Origin: Sutcliffiella horikoshii
Lineage (GTDB): Bacteria > Bacillota > Bacilli > Bacillales > Bacillaceae_I
Assembly: GCA_001636495.1 (NCBI GenBank)
Contig: KV440964.1
Coordinates: 3,674,666-3,738,665, forward strand
Direction of reading: 5' to 3'
Length of the DNA stretch: 64,000 nt
In this document: in pieces, positions 15,544 to 23,363 of the stretch
How the letters are laid out: each line of letters opens with the position of its first letter
How positions within the stretch are numbered: the first letter of the stretch is position 1
The notes under the pieces: model-generated
Told to the model about the DNA's origin: nothing
Seen by the model: only the letters and a program-made list of their open reading frames with translations
Database searches by the model: none
Made by a program: the position numbers and the translations under genes

Positions 15544-16371
15544 ATGACAATGACGGCACAAACACTATTAGGAAATAAATTGATAGATTCACAGGATGAG
15601 GTAGCAGCAAACATACTATTGGAAATTCAGAATACCTATCCAGATAATCCGCAATACCAGGATGAAGAGACAGAAGAAAAGATAAAGGAAATCTTCCAGA
15701 CCCTCATCCAATTTCTTGGAGAATATGTTTTGGATCCTGAAAAATCTGTATTGGACCGTGCGAAGGATTGGGGGGAATCGATAGGCTTCACGTCCGTACA
15801 TGCTGGTGGCTCTTTAGAGGACACCCTTTCCAATATGACGTTATATAAAAGATGTCTGTGGACATTTATACAACGTGAAGGGACAGCAGAAGGATACCAT
15901 ATGGAACAGATCACGGAGATTTTCATCCGGATAGATGAGTTGTTCAACATTATTGTTTATGGATTCAGTCAGGCCTTTTCTATTGCAACCGAACAGAAAA
16001 TTCTAGATTCCAGGGCTTCCATGATCAGACTATCCATTCCGATTGTCCCGCTTTTGCAAGGAATGGCAGTCCTCCCCCTTGTTGGGGAGATTGATGATGT
16101 ACGTGCAGGGATCCTGATCGAAGAGACATTGGAAAAATGCAAAAACCTATCCATCTCCAAACTTGTCATCGATTTTTCCGGTGTCTACCAATTGGATGGT
16201 ACTGTCCTGCACACGATGGACCTCCTCCTCCGCGCCTTAAAACTGATCGGCATTACACCCATCATAACAGGACTGCGCCCGGAACTAAGCCTGCAATTCA
16301 TCCACTCAGGCCTTATACTTCGCGACATCCACATCAGCGGTTCGATTGAACAGGTATTACAAGAACAATAA
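15544..16371 (+). CDS. RsbR paralogue (non-haem globin-like + STAS domain protein)
   Basis: A 275-residue cytosolic protein with a helical N-terminal region (about 1-150) like the non-haem globin domain of RsbR proteins and a C-terminal STAS domain (about 155-270). Such proteins build the stressosome, which controls sigma-B. In RsbRA, as I remember it, the two phosphorylated threonines lie in VVDTM and in RPEIAQT; here the matching stretches are QLDGTVL and RPELSLQ, so both sites appear changed. The start is taken as the ATG at 15544 behind AGAAAGGG; a TTG at 15514 would add ten residues. No RsbS or RsbT is adjacent. A perfect palindrome overlaps its leader. Confidence 0.8.
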   Translation: MTMTAQTLLGNKLIDSQDEVAANILLEIQNTYPDNPQYQDEETEEKIKEIFQTLIQFLGEYVLDPEKSVLDRAKDWGESIGFTSVHAGGSLEDTLSNMTLYKRCLWTFIQREGTAEGYHMEQITEIFIRIDELFNIIVYGFSQAFSIATEQKILDSRASMIRLSIPIVPLLQGMAVLPLVGEIDDVRAGILIEETLEKCKNLSISKLVIDFSGVYQLDGTVLHTMDLLLRALKLIGITPIITGLRPELSLQFIHSGLILRDIHISGSIEQVLQEQ

Positions 16372-16373
16372 TA

Positions 16374-16408
16374 ATTCCTGCCGGGGTCAGACCCCGGCAG
16401 GAATTTTT
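16374..16408 (+). terminator. Terminator with perfect 31-base palindrome
   Basis: 15-base arms around a central A (16374-16404), then TTTTC. The core GGGGTCAGACCCC recurs as a dispersed motif in many Bacillus genomes. It ends the RsbR-like gene. Confidence 0.85.
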
Positions 16409-16479
16409 CACTTCATGTCGAACCCCCAAAAACCACATCAACATTCACAAGATATTTTGCCATTTAAATGTCTTGCCAT

Positions 16480-16507
16480 TTGCGTATGTTTCCTTTATGA
16501 TTATACT
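16480..16507 (+). promoter_or_regulatory. Candidate promoter of nrdAB
   Basis: TTGCGT (16480-16485), 16 bases, TATACT (16502-16507). It lies just upstream of the NrdR-like box and about 80 bases before the cobalamin riboswitch. Confidence 0.45.
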
Positions 16508-16521
16508 ATCATTCGAGAATA

Positions 16522-16537
16522 ACACTATATATTGTGT
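16522..16537 (+). promoter_or_regulatory. Candidate NrdR box
   Basis: ACACTATATATTGTGT is close to the consensus of the ribonucleotide reductase repressor NrdR (ACACWATATNTWGTGT pattern, from memory). It sits just downstream of the candidate -10 element. A weaker palindrome, ATCACTATATTGCGAT, lies at 16572-16587; the 50-base spacing is larger than usual for paired boxes. Confidence 0.55.
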
Positions 16538-16588
16538 CGAAACAGTATAAAATAATCTACATACAGTATTTATCACTATATTGCGATA

Positions 16589-16762
16589 AAGGTGTCTTTT
16601 AATAGACTTAATAGGGAATCCGGTGAAAATCCGGAACTGTCCCCGCAACTGTAAGTGCAGACGATCTTGAATAACCACTGTATAAGCAGGCTTAACGGCT
16701 CTTATATGGGAAGGATCAAGATAGGAAGAAGCACGAGTCAGGAGACCTGCCTTTAGCGATTA
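16589..16762 (+). promoter_or_regulatory. Cobalamin (adenosylcobalamin-type) riboswitch
   Basis: Conserved pieces appear in order: CCGGTGAAAATCCGG, ACTGTCCCCGCAACTGTAAG and the B12 box GAGTCAGGAGACCTGCC (about 16736-16752). It precedes nrdAB, a B12-independent ribonucleotide reductase. A terminator stands between the aptamer and the first gene. Confidence 0.95.
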
Positions 16763-16899
16763 GTTTCTATTTCTTCGGGAGTTGAGAAGATGAAACGATC
16801 CATAGAACCTTGTGGAAAGAGCAGGTATATCTGACTTCAACATTTTGTTGACAATGTTCCGGATACCGCCCCTCCTTTCTACTTTTCTATGATCGTTTG

Positions 16900-16930
16900 A
16901 TCCACTCAGCTGCCTGAGTGGATTTTTTTA
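16900..16930 (+). terminator. Riboswitch terminator before nrdA
   Basis: ATCCACTCAG and CTGAGTGGAT form a 10-base-pair stem with loop CTGC, followed by seven T. Just upstream, AAACGATCCATAGAA (about 16792-16806) can pair with TTCTATGATCGTTT (16885-16898), a possible alternative helix of the expression platform. Confidence 0.88.
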
Positions 16931-16996
16931 TTTCCGGCCATTAAGCCTAAATAAAGAATTTGCCTTTACCTTACTTTCGAAATGGAGTGAAATAAT

Positions 16997-19258
16997 ATGA
17001 CCATACATACTGAAACACAAAACAAAGGAAAACTTCCATACTCACAAACCTTTCAAGTATTACTTGAATCAACACTAAGAGAATTCCCTTCTCTTGAAGC
17101 AGATGTTTTTATACAAAAAGCCAAGAGGCTGTCCGAGAAGCTGTTGCCCCTAAACCAAGTACAAGAACTTTATAATCAACTCATCCTCGAAGCACTCTCT
17201 CATTTGACGGAAAAGGAGCCTGATTGGACATATGTAGCTTCAAGATTGCTTGTTCATAAGCTTCAACAGGAAATTTGCCATATTAGGAAGACTGTCATTC
17301 CTTATACTGACCTATACCAATTATTAGAGGCGCTAACCAATCAGGGGATCTATCATTCCGAGCTTTTAGAGTTGTATTCAAAAAAGGAAATACAAGAATT
17401 GGAGTCTGTCCTTCAACCTGAAAGAGACCATCTTTTCACCTACATCGGCTTGAAGACTCTCTCAGATCGATACTTAACGCGTGACCACAACAAACAGCTT
17501 TGGGAGCTTCCACAAGAACGGTTCATGATCATCGCCATGACACTTATGAGAAAGGAACAGCAAAACAGACTTCAGTATGTGAAAAAAGCATACTGGGCAT
17601 TGAGCAATTTGTATATGACAGTTGCCACCCCTACCTTTGCCAATGCTGGTAAAACATATGGGCAGCTTTCAAGTTGTTTTATCGATACAGTAGATGATAG
17701 TTTACAAGGAATCTATGACAGCAATACGGATATTGCAAACCTCTCCAAATCCGGTGGAGGAATCGGGGTTTACCTTGGAAAAATTCGAAGCCGCGGCAGC
17801 GATATACGTGGTTTTAAAGGAGTATCGAGTGGCGTCATTCCATGGATGAAGCAGTTGAACAATACAGCTGTCAGTGTCGACCAGCTTGGCCAGCGGAAAG
17901 GTGCCATATCGGTCTACCTGGACGTATGGCATAAAGACATCTTTTCTTTTCTCGACAGCAAGCTGAATAACGGAGATGAACGGATGCGCACACACGACCT
18001 TTTCAATGGAGTCTGTATTCCCGACATCTTTATGGAGCAGGTTGAGAAACGAGGTGATTGGTACCTATTCGATCCCCATGAAGTCAGAAAGACGATGGGA
18101 TACTCCCTGGAGGATTCGTTTGATGAGGTAAGGGGCTCCGGTAGCTTCCGGATAAGATATGAAGAATGCGTGAACCATCCTGATCTTGCAAAAGAAAAAG
18201 TGGCGGCCATCGACATCATGAAATCCATTATGAGGGGGCAGCTTGAAACGGGAAGCCCGTTTATGTTCTACCGTGACGAGGTCAACCGGATGAATCCAAA
18301 CCAGCATAAAGGGATGATCTATTGTACCAATCTATGTACGGAAATCACCCAGAACCAAAGTGCCACGGTAACCAACACTCAGCTTGTGAAAGACGGAAGT
18401 ATCATCACCGTCAAAACGCCAGGGGATTTTGTTGTTTGCAATCTCTCTTCCATTAACCTTGCAAGAGCTGTCCAAGCTGATGTGCTAGAGCAGCTTATTC
18501 CCATTCAGGTGCGTATGCTCGATAACGTAATTGATTTAAATGACATCCCTGTTCTCCAGGCAAAATTGACCAATGAGAAGTATCGTGCCGTTGGCTTGGG
18601 GACCTTTGGCTGGCATCATTTACTGGCTTTAAAAGGAATCAAATGGGAATCGGAAGAGGCGATAAAATACGCGGATGTTTTATATGAGAAAATCGCCTTC
18701 TACACGATTCAAGCAAGTGCGCTTCTTGCCGAAGAAAAAGGCGCTTATCCTGCATTTGAAGGATCTGATTGGCAAACTGGAGAATATTTTATAAAAAGAA
18801 ACTATCATCCTTCAGCAAGATTGGACTGGCAAGGATTGCAAAACAAAGTGTCCACTACCGGGATCCGGAACGGTTACTTGATGGCAGTTGCACCAAATGC
18901 GACCACATCGATCATTGCCGGCAGCACTGCAAGCATCGATCCTATTTTCCTGAAAGTATATTCAGAAGAGAAAAAAGACTACAAGATACCTGTTACCGCA
19001 CCTGACTTAAATGCCGAGACTACCTGGTTCTATAAATCAGCCTATCATATCGATCAGCATTGGAGCATCGCCCAGAACGCAGCAAGACAAAAGCATGTCG
19101 ACCAGGCGATTTCCTTCAACTTATATGTCACGAACACTGTTAAAGCAAAGGCTTTATTGGATCTGCATGTGGATGCTTGGAAGCAAGGGCTAAAAACCAC
19201 CTACTACGTTCGGTCCACATCAACGGATATAGAAGAATGCGATTCATGCGCAAGCTAA
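16997..19258 (+). CDS. nrdA: Class I ribonucleoside-diphosphate reductase, alpha subunit
   Basis: The large catalytic subunit (753 residues) that reduces ribonucleotides to deoxyribonucleotides. Active-site residues are present: Cys227 in LSSCFID, Asn445/Cys447/Glu449 in NLCTEI, Cys481 in VVCNLSS, the radical-transfer pair in TTYYVRS, and the C-terminal redox pair Cys748/Cys751 in ECDSCAS. The N-terminus lacks a recognisable ATP-cone, so overall activity may not be switched off by dATP through that domain. The start follows AAATGGAGTGAAATAAT. It is followed by nrdB after 15 bases. Control by a cobalamin riboswitch suggests the cell also has a B12-dependent (class II) enzyme, which is not in this window. 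Confidence 0.95.
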   Translation: MTIHTETQNKGKLPYSQTFQVLLESTLREFPSLEADVFIQKAKRLSEKLLPLNQVQELYNQLILEALSHLTEKEPDWTYVASRLLVHKLQQEICHIRKTVIPYTDLYQLLEALTNQGIYHSELLELYSKKEIQELESVLQPERDHLFTYIGLKTLSDRYLTRDHNKQLWELPQERFMIIAMTLMRKEQQNRLQYVKKAYWALSNLYMTVATPTFANAGKTYGQLSSCFIDTVDDSLQGIYDSNTDIANLSKSGGGIGVYLGKIRSRGSDIRGFKGVSSGVIPWMKQLNNTAVSVDQLGQRKGAISVYLDVWHKDIFSFLDSKLNNGDERMRTHDLFNGVCIPDIFMEQVEKRGDWYLFDPHEVRKTMGYSLEDSFDEVRGSGSFRIRYEECVNHPDLAKEKVAAIDIMKSIMRGQLETGSPFMFYRDEVNRMNPNQHKGMIYCTNLCTEITQNQSATVTNTQLVKDGSIITVKTPGDFVVCNLSSINLARAVQADVLEQLIPIQVRMLDNVIDLNDIPVLQAKLTNEKYRAVGLGTFGWHHLLALKGIKWESEEAIKYADVLYEKIAFYTIQASALLAEEKGAYPAFEGSDWQTGEYFIKRNYHPSARLDWQGLQNKVSTTGIRNGYLMAVAPNATTSIIAGSTASIDPIFLKVYSEEKKDYKIPVTAPDLNAETTWFYKSAYHIDQHWSIAQNAARQKHVDQAISFNLYVTNTVKAKALLDLHVDAWKQGLKTTYYVRSTSTDIEECDSCAS

Positions 19259-19273
19259 TGGGGAGGAAGTAAA

Positions 19274-20317
19274 ATGAGCAATCACCTGAAAACACGTTCC
19301 ATCATGGACAGCCAAGCACCTAATCGATCGACCAAAATTATCAATGGGGAAAGCTCCAATGTGCTGAACTGGGATGACGTTGCCTTTTCATGGGCCTATC
19401 CCAAATACAAGAAAATGCTCGCCAATTTCTGGTCCCCCTTTGAAATCAATATGTCCCAGGATATCAAACAATTCCCGGGACTATCACAGAAGGAACAGGA
19501 TGCTTTCCTCAAGATCATCGGCCTTCTTGCACTGTTGGACAGTATTCAGACCGATTATGCAGGAAAAGTGGCAGATTATTTGACTGACTCCAGTCTGAAC
19601 GCATTGATGATCATGCTTGCCCAACAGGAGGTGGTACATAACCACTCCTACTCTTATGTGCTATCAAGCCTTGTGACCCGTACAAAACAGGAGGAAGTTT
19701 TCGAATACTGGCGTACGGAAACTACCTTGAGAAAGCGGAATGATTTCATTACGGATGGCTATAAAGCATTTGCAGAAAATCCCACAGTCGAAAACCTTTT
19801 ACGTTCCATTATTTATGATGTGATTTTGGAAGGACTATTTTTCTATTCAGGATTCGCTTTCTTTTACCACATTGCCAGAAACCAGAAAATGGTTGCTTCT
19901 AGCACGATGATTAATTATATCAACCGGGATGAGCAGATTCATGTCGATCTGTTCGTCAAGATTTTTCAAGAGGTACTAAGGGAATATCCTGAACATGATA
20001 CAGTGGAGCTCGCTCAGTTTGTGGAAGAGACGTTTAAGCAAGCAGCAGAACTGGAGATAGATTGGGCGAGACAAATAATCGGAAATCGTTTTACAGGTAT
20101 CGAATTGGAGGATGTGGAAGCCTATATCAAATTCTACGCCAATGTCCGCTCCAATCAGCTTGGATTCAGCCGTCCTTTTGAAGGGTACCGAACCAATCCT
20201 TTAAAATGGATAAAGGCCTATGAGGATGTGGACCTTGGCAAGTCCGACTTTTTTGAGCAAAAATCGAGGCAATACACGAAAGTGAACGTCGTGGATAATG
20301 GTTTTGATGATTTGTAA
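19274..20317 (+). CDS. nrdB: Class I ribonucleoside-diphosphate reductase, beta subunit
   Basis: The 347-residue radical-generating subunit. Metal ligands can be placed at Asp89, Glu119, His122, Glu186, Glu220 and His223 (motifs QQEVVHNHSY, LEGLFFYSG, RDEQIHVD), and Tyr126 occupies the position of the stable tyrosyl radical. It is therefore a normal tyrosyl-radical enzyme, not a Phe-variant class Ic. The C-terminus NVVDNGFDDL is the likely docking peptide to the alpha subunit. It begins 15 bases after nrdA behind GGGGAGGAAGTAAA and ends before a hairpin terminator. No nrdI or thioredoxin-like gene is linked. Confidence 0.95.
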   Translation: MSNHLKTRSIMDSQAPNRSTKIINGESSNVLNWDDVAFSWAYPKYKKMLANFWSPFEINMSQDIKQFPGLSQKEQDAFLKIIGLLALLDSIQTDYAGKVADYLTDSSLNALMIMLAQQEVVHNHSYSYVLSSLVTRTKQEEVFEYWRTETTLRKRNDFITDGYKAFAENPTVENLLRSIIYDVILEGLFFYSGFAFFYHIARNQKMVASSTMINYINRDEQIHVDLFVKIFQEVLREYPEHDTVELAQFVEETFKQAAELEIDWARQIIGNRFTGIELEDVEAYIKFYANVRSNQLGFSRPFEGYRTNPLKWIKAYEDVDLGKSDFFEQKSRQYTKVNVVDNGFDDL

Positions 20318-20328
20318 CAAACCTTCTC

Positions 20329-20360
20329 GCCGTGGACCAATACAGTCCACGGCCACTTTT
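20329..20360 (+). terminator. Terminator after nrdB
   Basis: GCCGTGGAC pairs with GTCCACGGC around a 7-base loop, then CCACTTTTACC. The T run is short, so termination may be partial. Confidence 0.6.
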
Positions 20361-20619
20361 ACCAGATAGGGTAGACAAAAAAAGAAAAAGCGATATAGAA
20401 GAACCCCATGAGCATATAGCCCAAATAGCTTTGTTTTTCCAAAATCAGTCTTTCGAACCCCCTGATTAGAAAAGCACCTGCAAACAGCCAAAACATCCAC
20501 CCCAAATGTGTTGGACTATCAAGATACGCTCCCATCCCCCCAAGAACGAGACCGCTGACAACCAGCAGCAGTTGAAGAATAACAATAGGTTTTTTTCTTG
20601 TTTTTATATCTTTGAACAC
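20359..20619 (-). CDS. Small membrane protein (86 aa)
   Basis: An 86-residue protein with a basic start (MFKDIKTRKKP) and three hydrophobic segments (about 12-30, 38-54 and 65-84). The compact pattern resembles the DUF3953-type Bacillus proteins, but this is uncertain. The ribosome binding site is GGGGGAGTATTCTG. It converges with nrdB and precedes no other gene on its strand. Confidence 0.6.
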   Translation of the reverse strand: MFKDIKTRKKPIVILQLLLVVSGLVLGGMGAYLDSPTHLGWMFWLFAGAFLIRGFERLILEKQSYLGYMLMGFFYIAFSFFVYPIW

Positions 20620-20682
20620 AGAATACTCCCCCTTTGTCCTCCCTTCATAATAACAGAATGTTTCGTCAAAATAAAAATCGAA

Positions 20683-21462
20683 TTAAAATAATCCCAAATA
20701 TTGAAGGCTTAGTACCACAATTCCCAGTACCCACACATACACCGCAAAAGTACGGAGAGAATGCTTCTTCAAATAATTGATCATCCATTTTACGGCAATG
20801 TAACCAAAGAAACATGAAGCAAGGATCCCAATCATCAACGAAGTCAGTGATATATCCTCCCTGCCTACCTGTGCGACCTCTACCGTCTGAAGAAATACCG
20901 CTCCTGCAATGGCAGGTGTGGAAAGTAAGAAGGAAAAGTAAGCAGCCGTTTCTCTATCTAGCTTTCGGAACAGGCCTGCTACAATGGTCAGTCCTGAGCG
21001 GGAAATGGCGGGGAAAATGGCAGCTGCTTGAAAAGAGCCAATAAACAAAGCATCCTTCCATGTGATATCATCCATTTTCTTTGCACCTTTTTTGATGGAA
21101 TCCGCAAACCACAGAAAGGCCCCCGTAATCAGAAATTCCCACCCGATTGTCACGCCTGTTTTAGAGATATCCTCAAAATAATCTTTGAAAGCTAGCCCTA
21201 TAACAACTGCTGGTATTGTCCCTATAATCAAAAGGAAGGACAACTTATGAAAAGGGTTGCGAATGATTTTGATAAACTCTTCCCGATAAAAATAAAGGAC
21301 AGCAATCAGTGTCCCAAAATGCAGCATCGTATCCAGCAACAACCCTGCTTCCTGCAGTCCGAACAGATTCCGTCCCAAATACAAGTGCCCTGTACTTGAA
21401 ATCGGAAGAAATTCCGTTAGTCCTTGAATAATTCCTAAAATAAGCGCTTCGATTTTGGACAT
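20683..21462 (-). CDS. uppP: Undecaprenyl-diphosphate phosphatase (UppP/BacA family), copy 1
   Basis: A 259-residue integral membrane enzyme that removes a phosphate from undecaprenyl diphosphate so the lipid carrier can be reused in cell-wall synthesis. The family motifs are present: QGLTEFLPISSTGHL (about 14-28) with its Glu and Ser-Ser, and PAISRSGLT (about 151-159). It confers bacitracin tolerance in many bacteria. It starts 12 bases after a DedA-family gene, with AGGGGGGAAGAGT as ribosome binding site, so the two form an operon. A second UppP lies at 32389-33201; this copy is shorter and clearly diverged from it. Confidence 0.92.
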   Translation of the reverse strand: MSKIEALILGIIQGLTEFLPISSTGHLYLGRNLFGLQEAGLLLDTMLHFGTLIAVLYFYREEFIKIIRNPFHKLSFLLIIGTIPAVVIGLAFKDYFEDISKTGVTIGWEFLITGAFLWFADSIKKGAKKMDDITWKDALFIGSFQAAAIFPAISRSGLTIVAGLFRKLDRETAAYFSFLLSTPAIAGAVFLQTVEVAQVGREDISLTSLMIGILASCFFGYIAVKWMINYLKKHSLRTFAVYVWVLGIVVLSLQYLGLF

Positions 21463-21474
21463 ACTCTTCCCCCC

Positions 21475-22062
21475 CTATTCCGTTCGTTTCCTATCAAATA
21501 CAAAATAAGTGATGGCCCCTAAAATGATCAAAATCATCAAAGGGATAATGAGCGGCTGGGCGGCGTGCTTGATCTCGCGCCAGTTTTCACCCAATTGAAG
21601 ACCTATATACAGGAACAGTACCGTCCAAGGTATGACCGCTGCCACCGTATATAGAAGAAAAGGCAAGAACTTCATTTTTGCAATGCCAGCCGGTATAGAT
21701 ATGGCATGCCTGACCACCGGAATAAAACGGGCTGTAAAGATCACAATCGGCCCATAGTTCTCAAACCACTTTTCAGAAATATCCAAGTGCTTCGGCTTAA
21801 TCAATATGTACTTTCCATACTTTTCAAGAAAAGGCCGACCTCCAATGCTCCCCGCCCAGTACAAAAAAAGCTGCGCAAGAGTTCCCCCTGTTACGCCTGC
21901 CAAAAGAGCTCCTGTAAAGCCTATCTCTCCAATGGAAATCAAATAGCCTCCATAGCCCAATACAATTTCGCTAGGAATGACTTCCACCATCAAGCCCAGA
22001 GCGATTCCCCAAACCCCCATTGTCGTGAAAAATTCAAAAATAGATAAAAAAAAGTGCTCCAT
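21475..22062 (-). CDS. DedA family membrane protein
   Basis: A 195-residue protein with about five membrane segments and the DedA/VTT signature: an amphipathic re-entrant part with GYGGYLISIGEIGFTGALLAG and the FTARFIPVVRHAISIPAG motif (about residues 110-127), whose Arg residues are essential in the family. Some DedA proteins (UptA type) carry undecaprenyl phosphate back across the membrane. Its operon partner is UppP, 12 bases downstream, so one gene makes undecaprenyl phosphate and the other may return it. The functional link is inferred from position. Confidence 0.9.
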   Translation of the reverse strand: MEHFFLSIFEFFTTMGVWGIALGLMVEVIPSEIVLGYGGYLISIGEIGFTGALLAGVTGGTLAQLFLYWAGSIGGRPFLEKYGKYILIKPKHLDISEKWFENYGPIVIFTARFIPVVRHAISIPAGIAKMKFLPFLLYTVAAVIPWTVLFLYIGLQLGENWREIKHAAQPLIIPLMILIILGAITYFVFDRKRTE

Positions 22063-22228
22063 ATCCTCGCCTCATTTGTAAGAGAGTTGTCCCTAACAAT
22101 GTATGAAGGCAAGTCCATGAAAAGCACCAAAAAACGAATGTAGTTTTATTCTGTTGTAAATAAAATTAGGAATAAGAAAAGGAATTCCCAAAAATATGTC
22201 GAATAATTACTATTGGAGGTGCTGTAGC

Positions 22229-22582
22229 ATGAAGAAACTTTTTCTTCTATCCCTATTCCTCCTTTTTCTAACAGCCTGTGGTATGCCAACATACATCCCA
22301 GATCGTTTTTCTTACATCGAAATTGTCGACCAGAAAGAAGAGGCATCATTGTCTGAAATTGAAGATCTCGACCTTATTCTGAAGGACAGTGAAGTGGTAG
22401 TCGGATTGGATGAGGCAATGGAGAATTACCCCAAGTATAATATCGAACAAACTCCTGCTTATATAATATTTGAATATACAGGGTATCTTACCGACGACAT
22501 GATTCTATTCACCTACGATAAGGAAGAGGCTGTATCGTTATTGAAAGATAAGATTCAAGACGAGAAAGAAAAAGCGGAATAA
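22229..22582 (+). CDS. Putative lipoprotein (117 aa)
   Basis: The product begins MKKLFLLSLFLLFLTACG, a lipoprotein signal with lipobox LTAC and Cys17 as the lipid-attached residue. The mature part is acidic, about 100 residues, and of no family I recognise. The ATG at 22229 follows TTGGAGGTGCTGTAGC; an upstream in-frame start lacks these features. It is probably anchored on the outer face of the membrane. It stands divergent from the DedA-UppP operon. Confidence 0.7.
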   Translation: MKKLFLLSLFLLFLTACGMPTYIPDRFSYIEIVDQKEEASLSEIEDLDLILKDSEVVVGLDEAMENYPKYNIEQTPAYIIFEYTGYLTDDMILFTYDKEEAVSLLKDKIQDEKEKAE

Positions 22583-22648
22583 ACAAAAAGTCGAGTCGAG
22601 GACGTAATTTGAGAATAGTCCCTGGTTCGGCTTTGCTAATGCACAATT

Positions 22649-22664
22649 TTGTAAACGCTTACTT
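22649..22664 (+). promoter_or_regulatory. Candidate CcpA cre site
   Basis: TTGTAAACGCTTACTT matches the catabolite-responsive element consensus WTGNAARCGNWWWCAW with one mismatch. It lies 61 bases before the start of a 37-residue membrane peptide and may control it or the following genes. Confidence 0.55.
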
Positions 22665-22724
22665 TTAGGAATAAAGGAATTTCCTTTCTCATATCATAAA
22701 AAAATTGTTCATTGGAGGGCATAT

Positions 22725-22838
22725 ATGGGGAAACTATGTCTACAAACTTCTTGCGTCGGTTATGATTTGATTCTGATTACTTTAGGCTGCTTGATTGTTA
22801 TATATATCGGTTACCGGTTTCTTGGTCATGAAGACTGA
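22725..22838 (+). CDS. Small membrane peptide (37 aa)
   Basis: A 37-residue ORF behind ATTGGAGGGCATAT. The peptide (MGKLCLQTSCVGYDLIL then a hydrophobic stretch) has one membrane segment at about residues 14-30, three cysteines and the charged end RFLGHED. It is too short for a family call. The good ribosome binding site and an upstream cre-like site support expression. Confidence 0.5.
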   Translation: MGKLCLQTSCVGYDLILITLGCLIVIYIGYRFLGHED

Positions 22839-22891
22839 ATCCCCTCATTATTTCACCTCTTTTGCTCCATACTAATATAGAGGTGATAAAA

Positions 22892-23305
22892 ATGAGAAAA
22901 ATCTTCTTTTTACTACTGCTTACCTGGGGCGCTTTGACTTTCACCGTATCGGCACAGTCCCTTCAAATAGAAGTGTTTGATGTAACACAGAGTAAGGTTA
23001 TTAAGTCGATTCCTTTGGATGAAAAAAGCCGGTCAGAGGCCCTGAAACTTGTAAAAAGTGCGGACGCCCTCTATCCAAAGCTTAACCCTACACCCAAGAC
23101 CGGCTTTATGGTAAAGGTACCTTTTGAACCAGCAGAAGAAGTAGATACCAACGTCTTGAAACAATCCGTTAAACAGGTAATTTTTATCTTCCCTGAGGGT
23201 GAAAAGCCGTATTTGCTTATTTTCAATGAAAAAGAACAGCCAATGTTCTATTATTTCAGTGAAGATTTCGCACCCTTTTTAGACATACTCGGAATGAATA
23301 ATTAA
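22892..23305 (+). CDS. Secreted hypothetical protein (137 aa)
   Basis: Starting at the ATG at 22892 (behind AGAGGTGATAAAA), the protein has a clear signal peptide, MRKIFFLLLLTWGALTFTVSA, with a likely cut after Ala21. The mature part of about 115 residues is soluble, with no cysteines. Family not recognised. It is one of a run of exported or membrane proteins between 22.2 and 25.5 kb, none of which looks co-transcribed. Confidence 0.68.
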   Translation: MRKIFFLLLLTWGALTFTVSAQSLQIEVFDVTQSKVIKSIPLDEKSRSEALKLVKSADALYPKLNPTPKTGFMVKVPFEPAEEVDTNVLKQSVKQVIFIFPEGEKPYLLIFNEKEQPMFYYFSEDFAPFLDILGMNN

Positions 23306-23363
23306 GAAAATGGAATAATGGGTACACTATCTTCAACTTGAACCTTACTGGGAGGGGTTTTAT

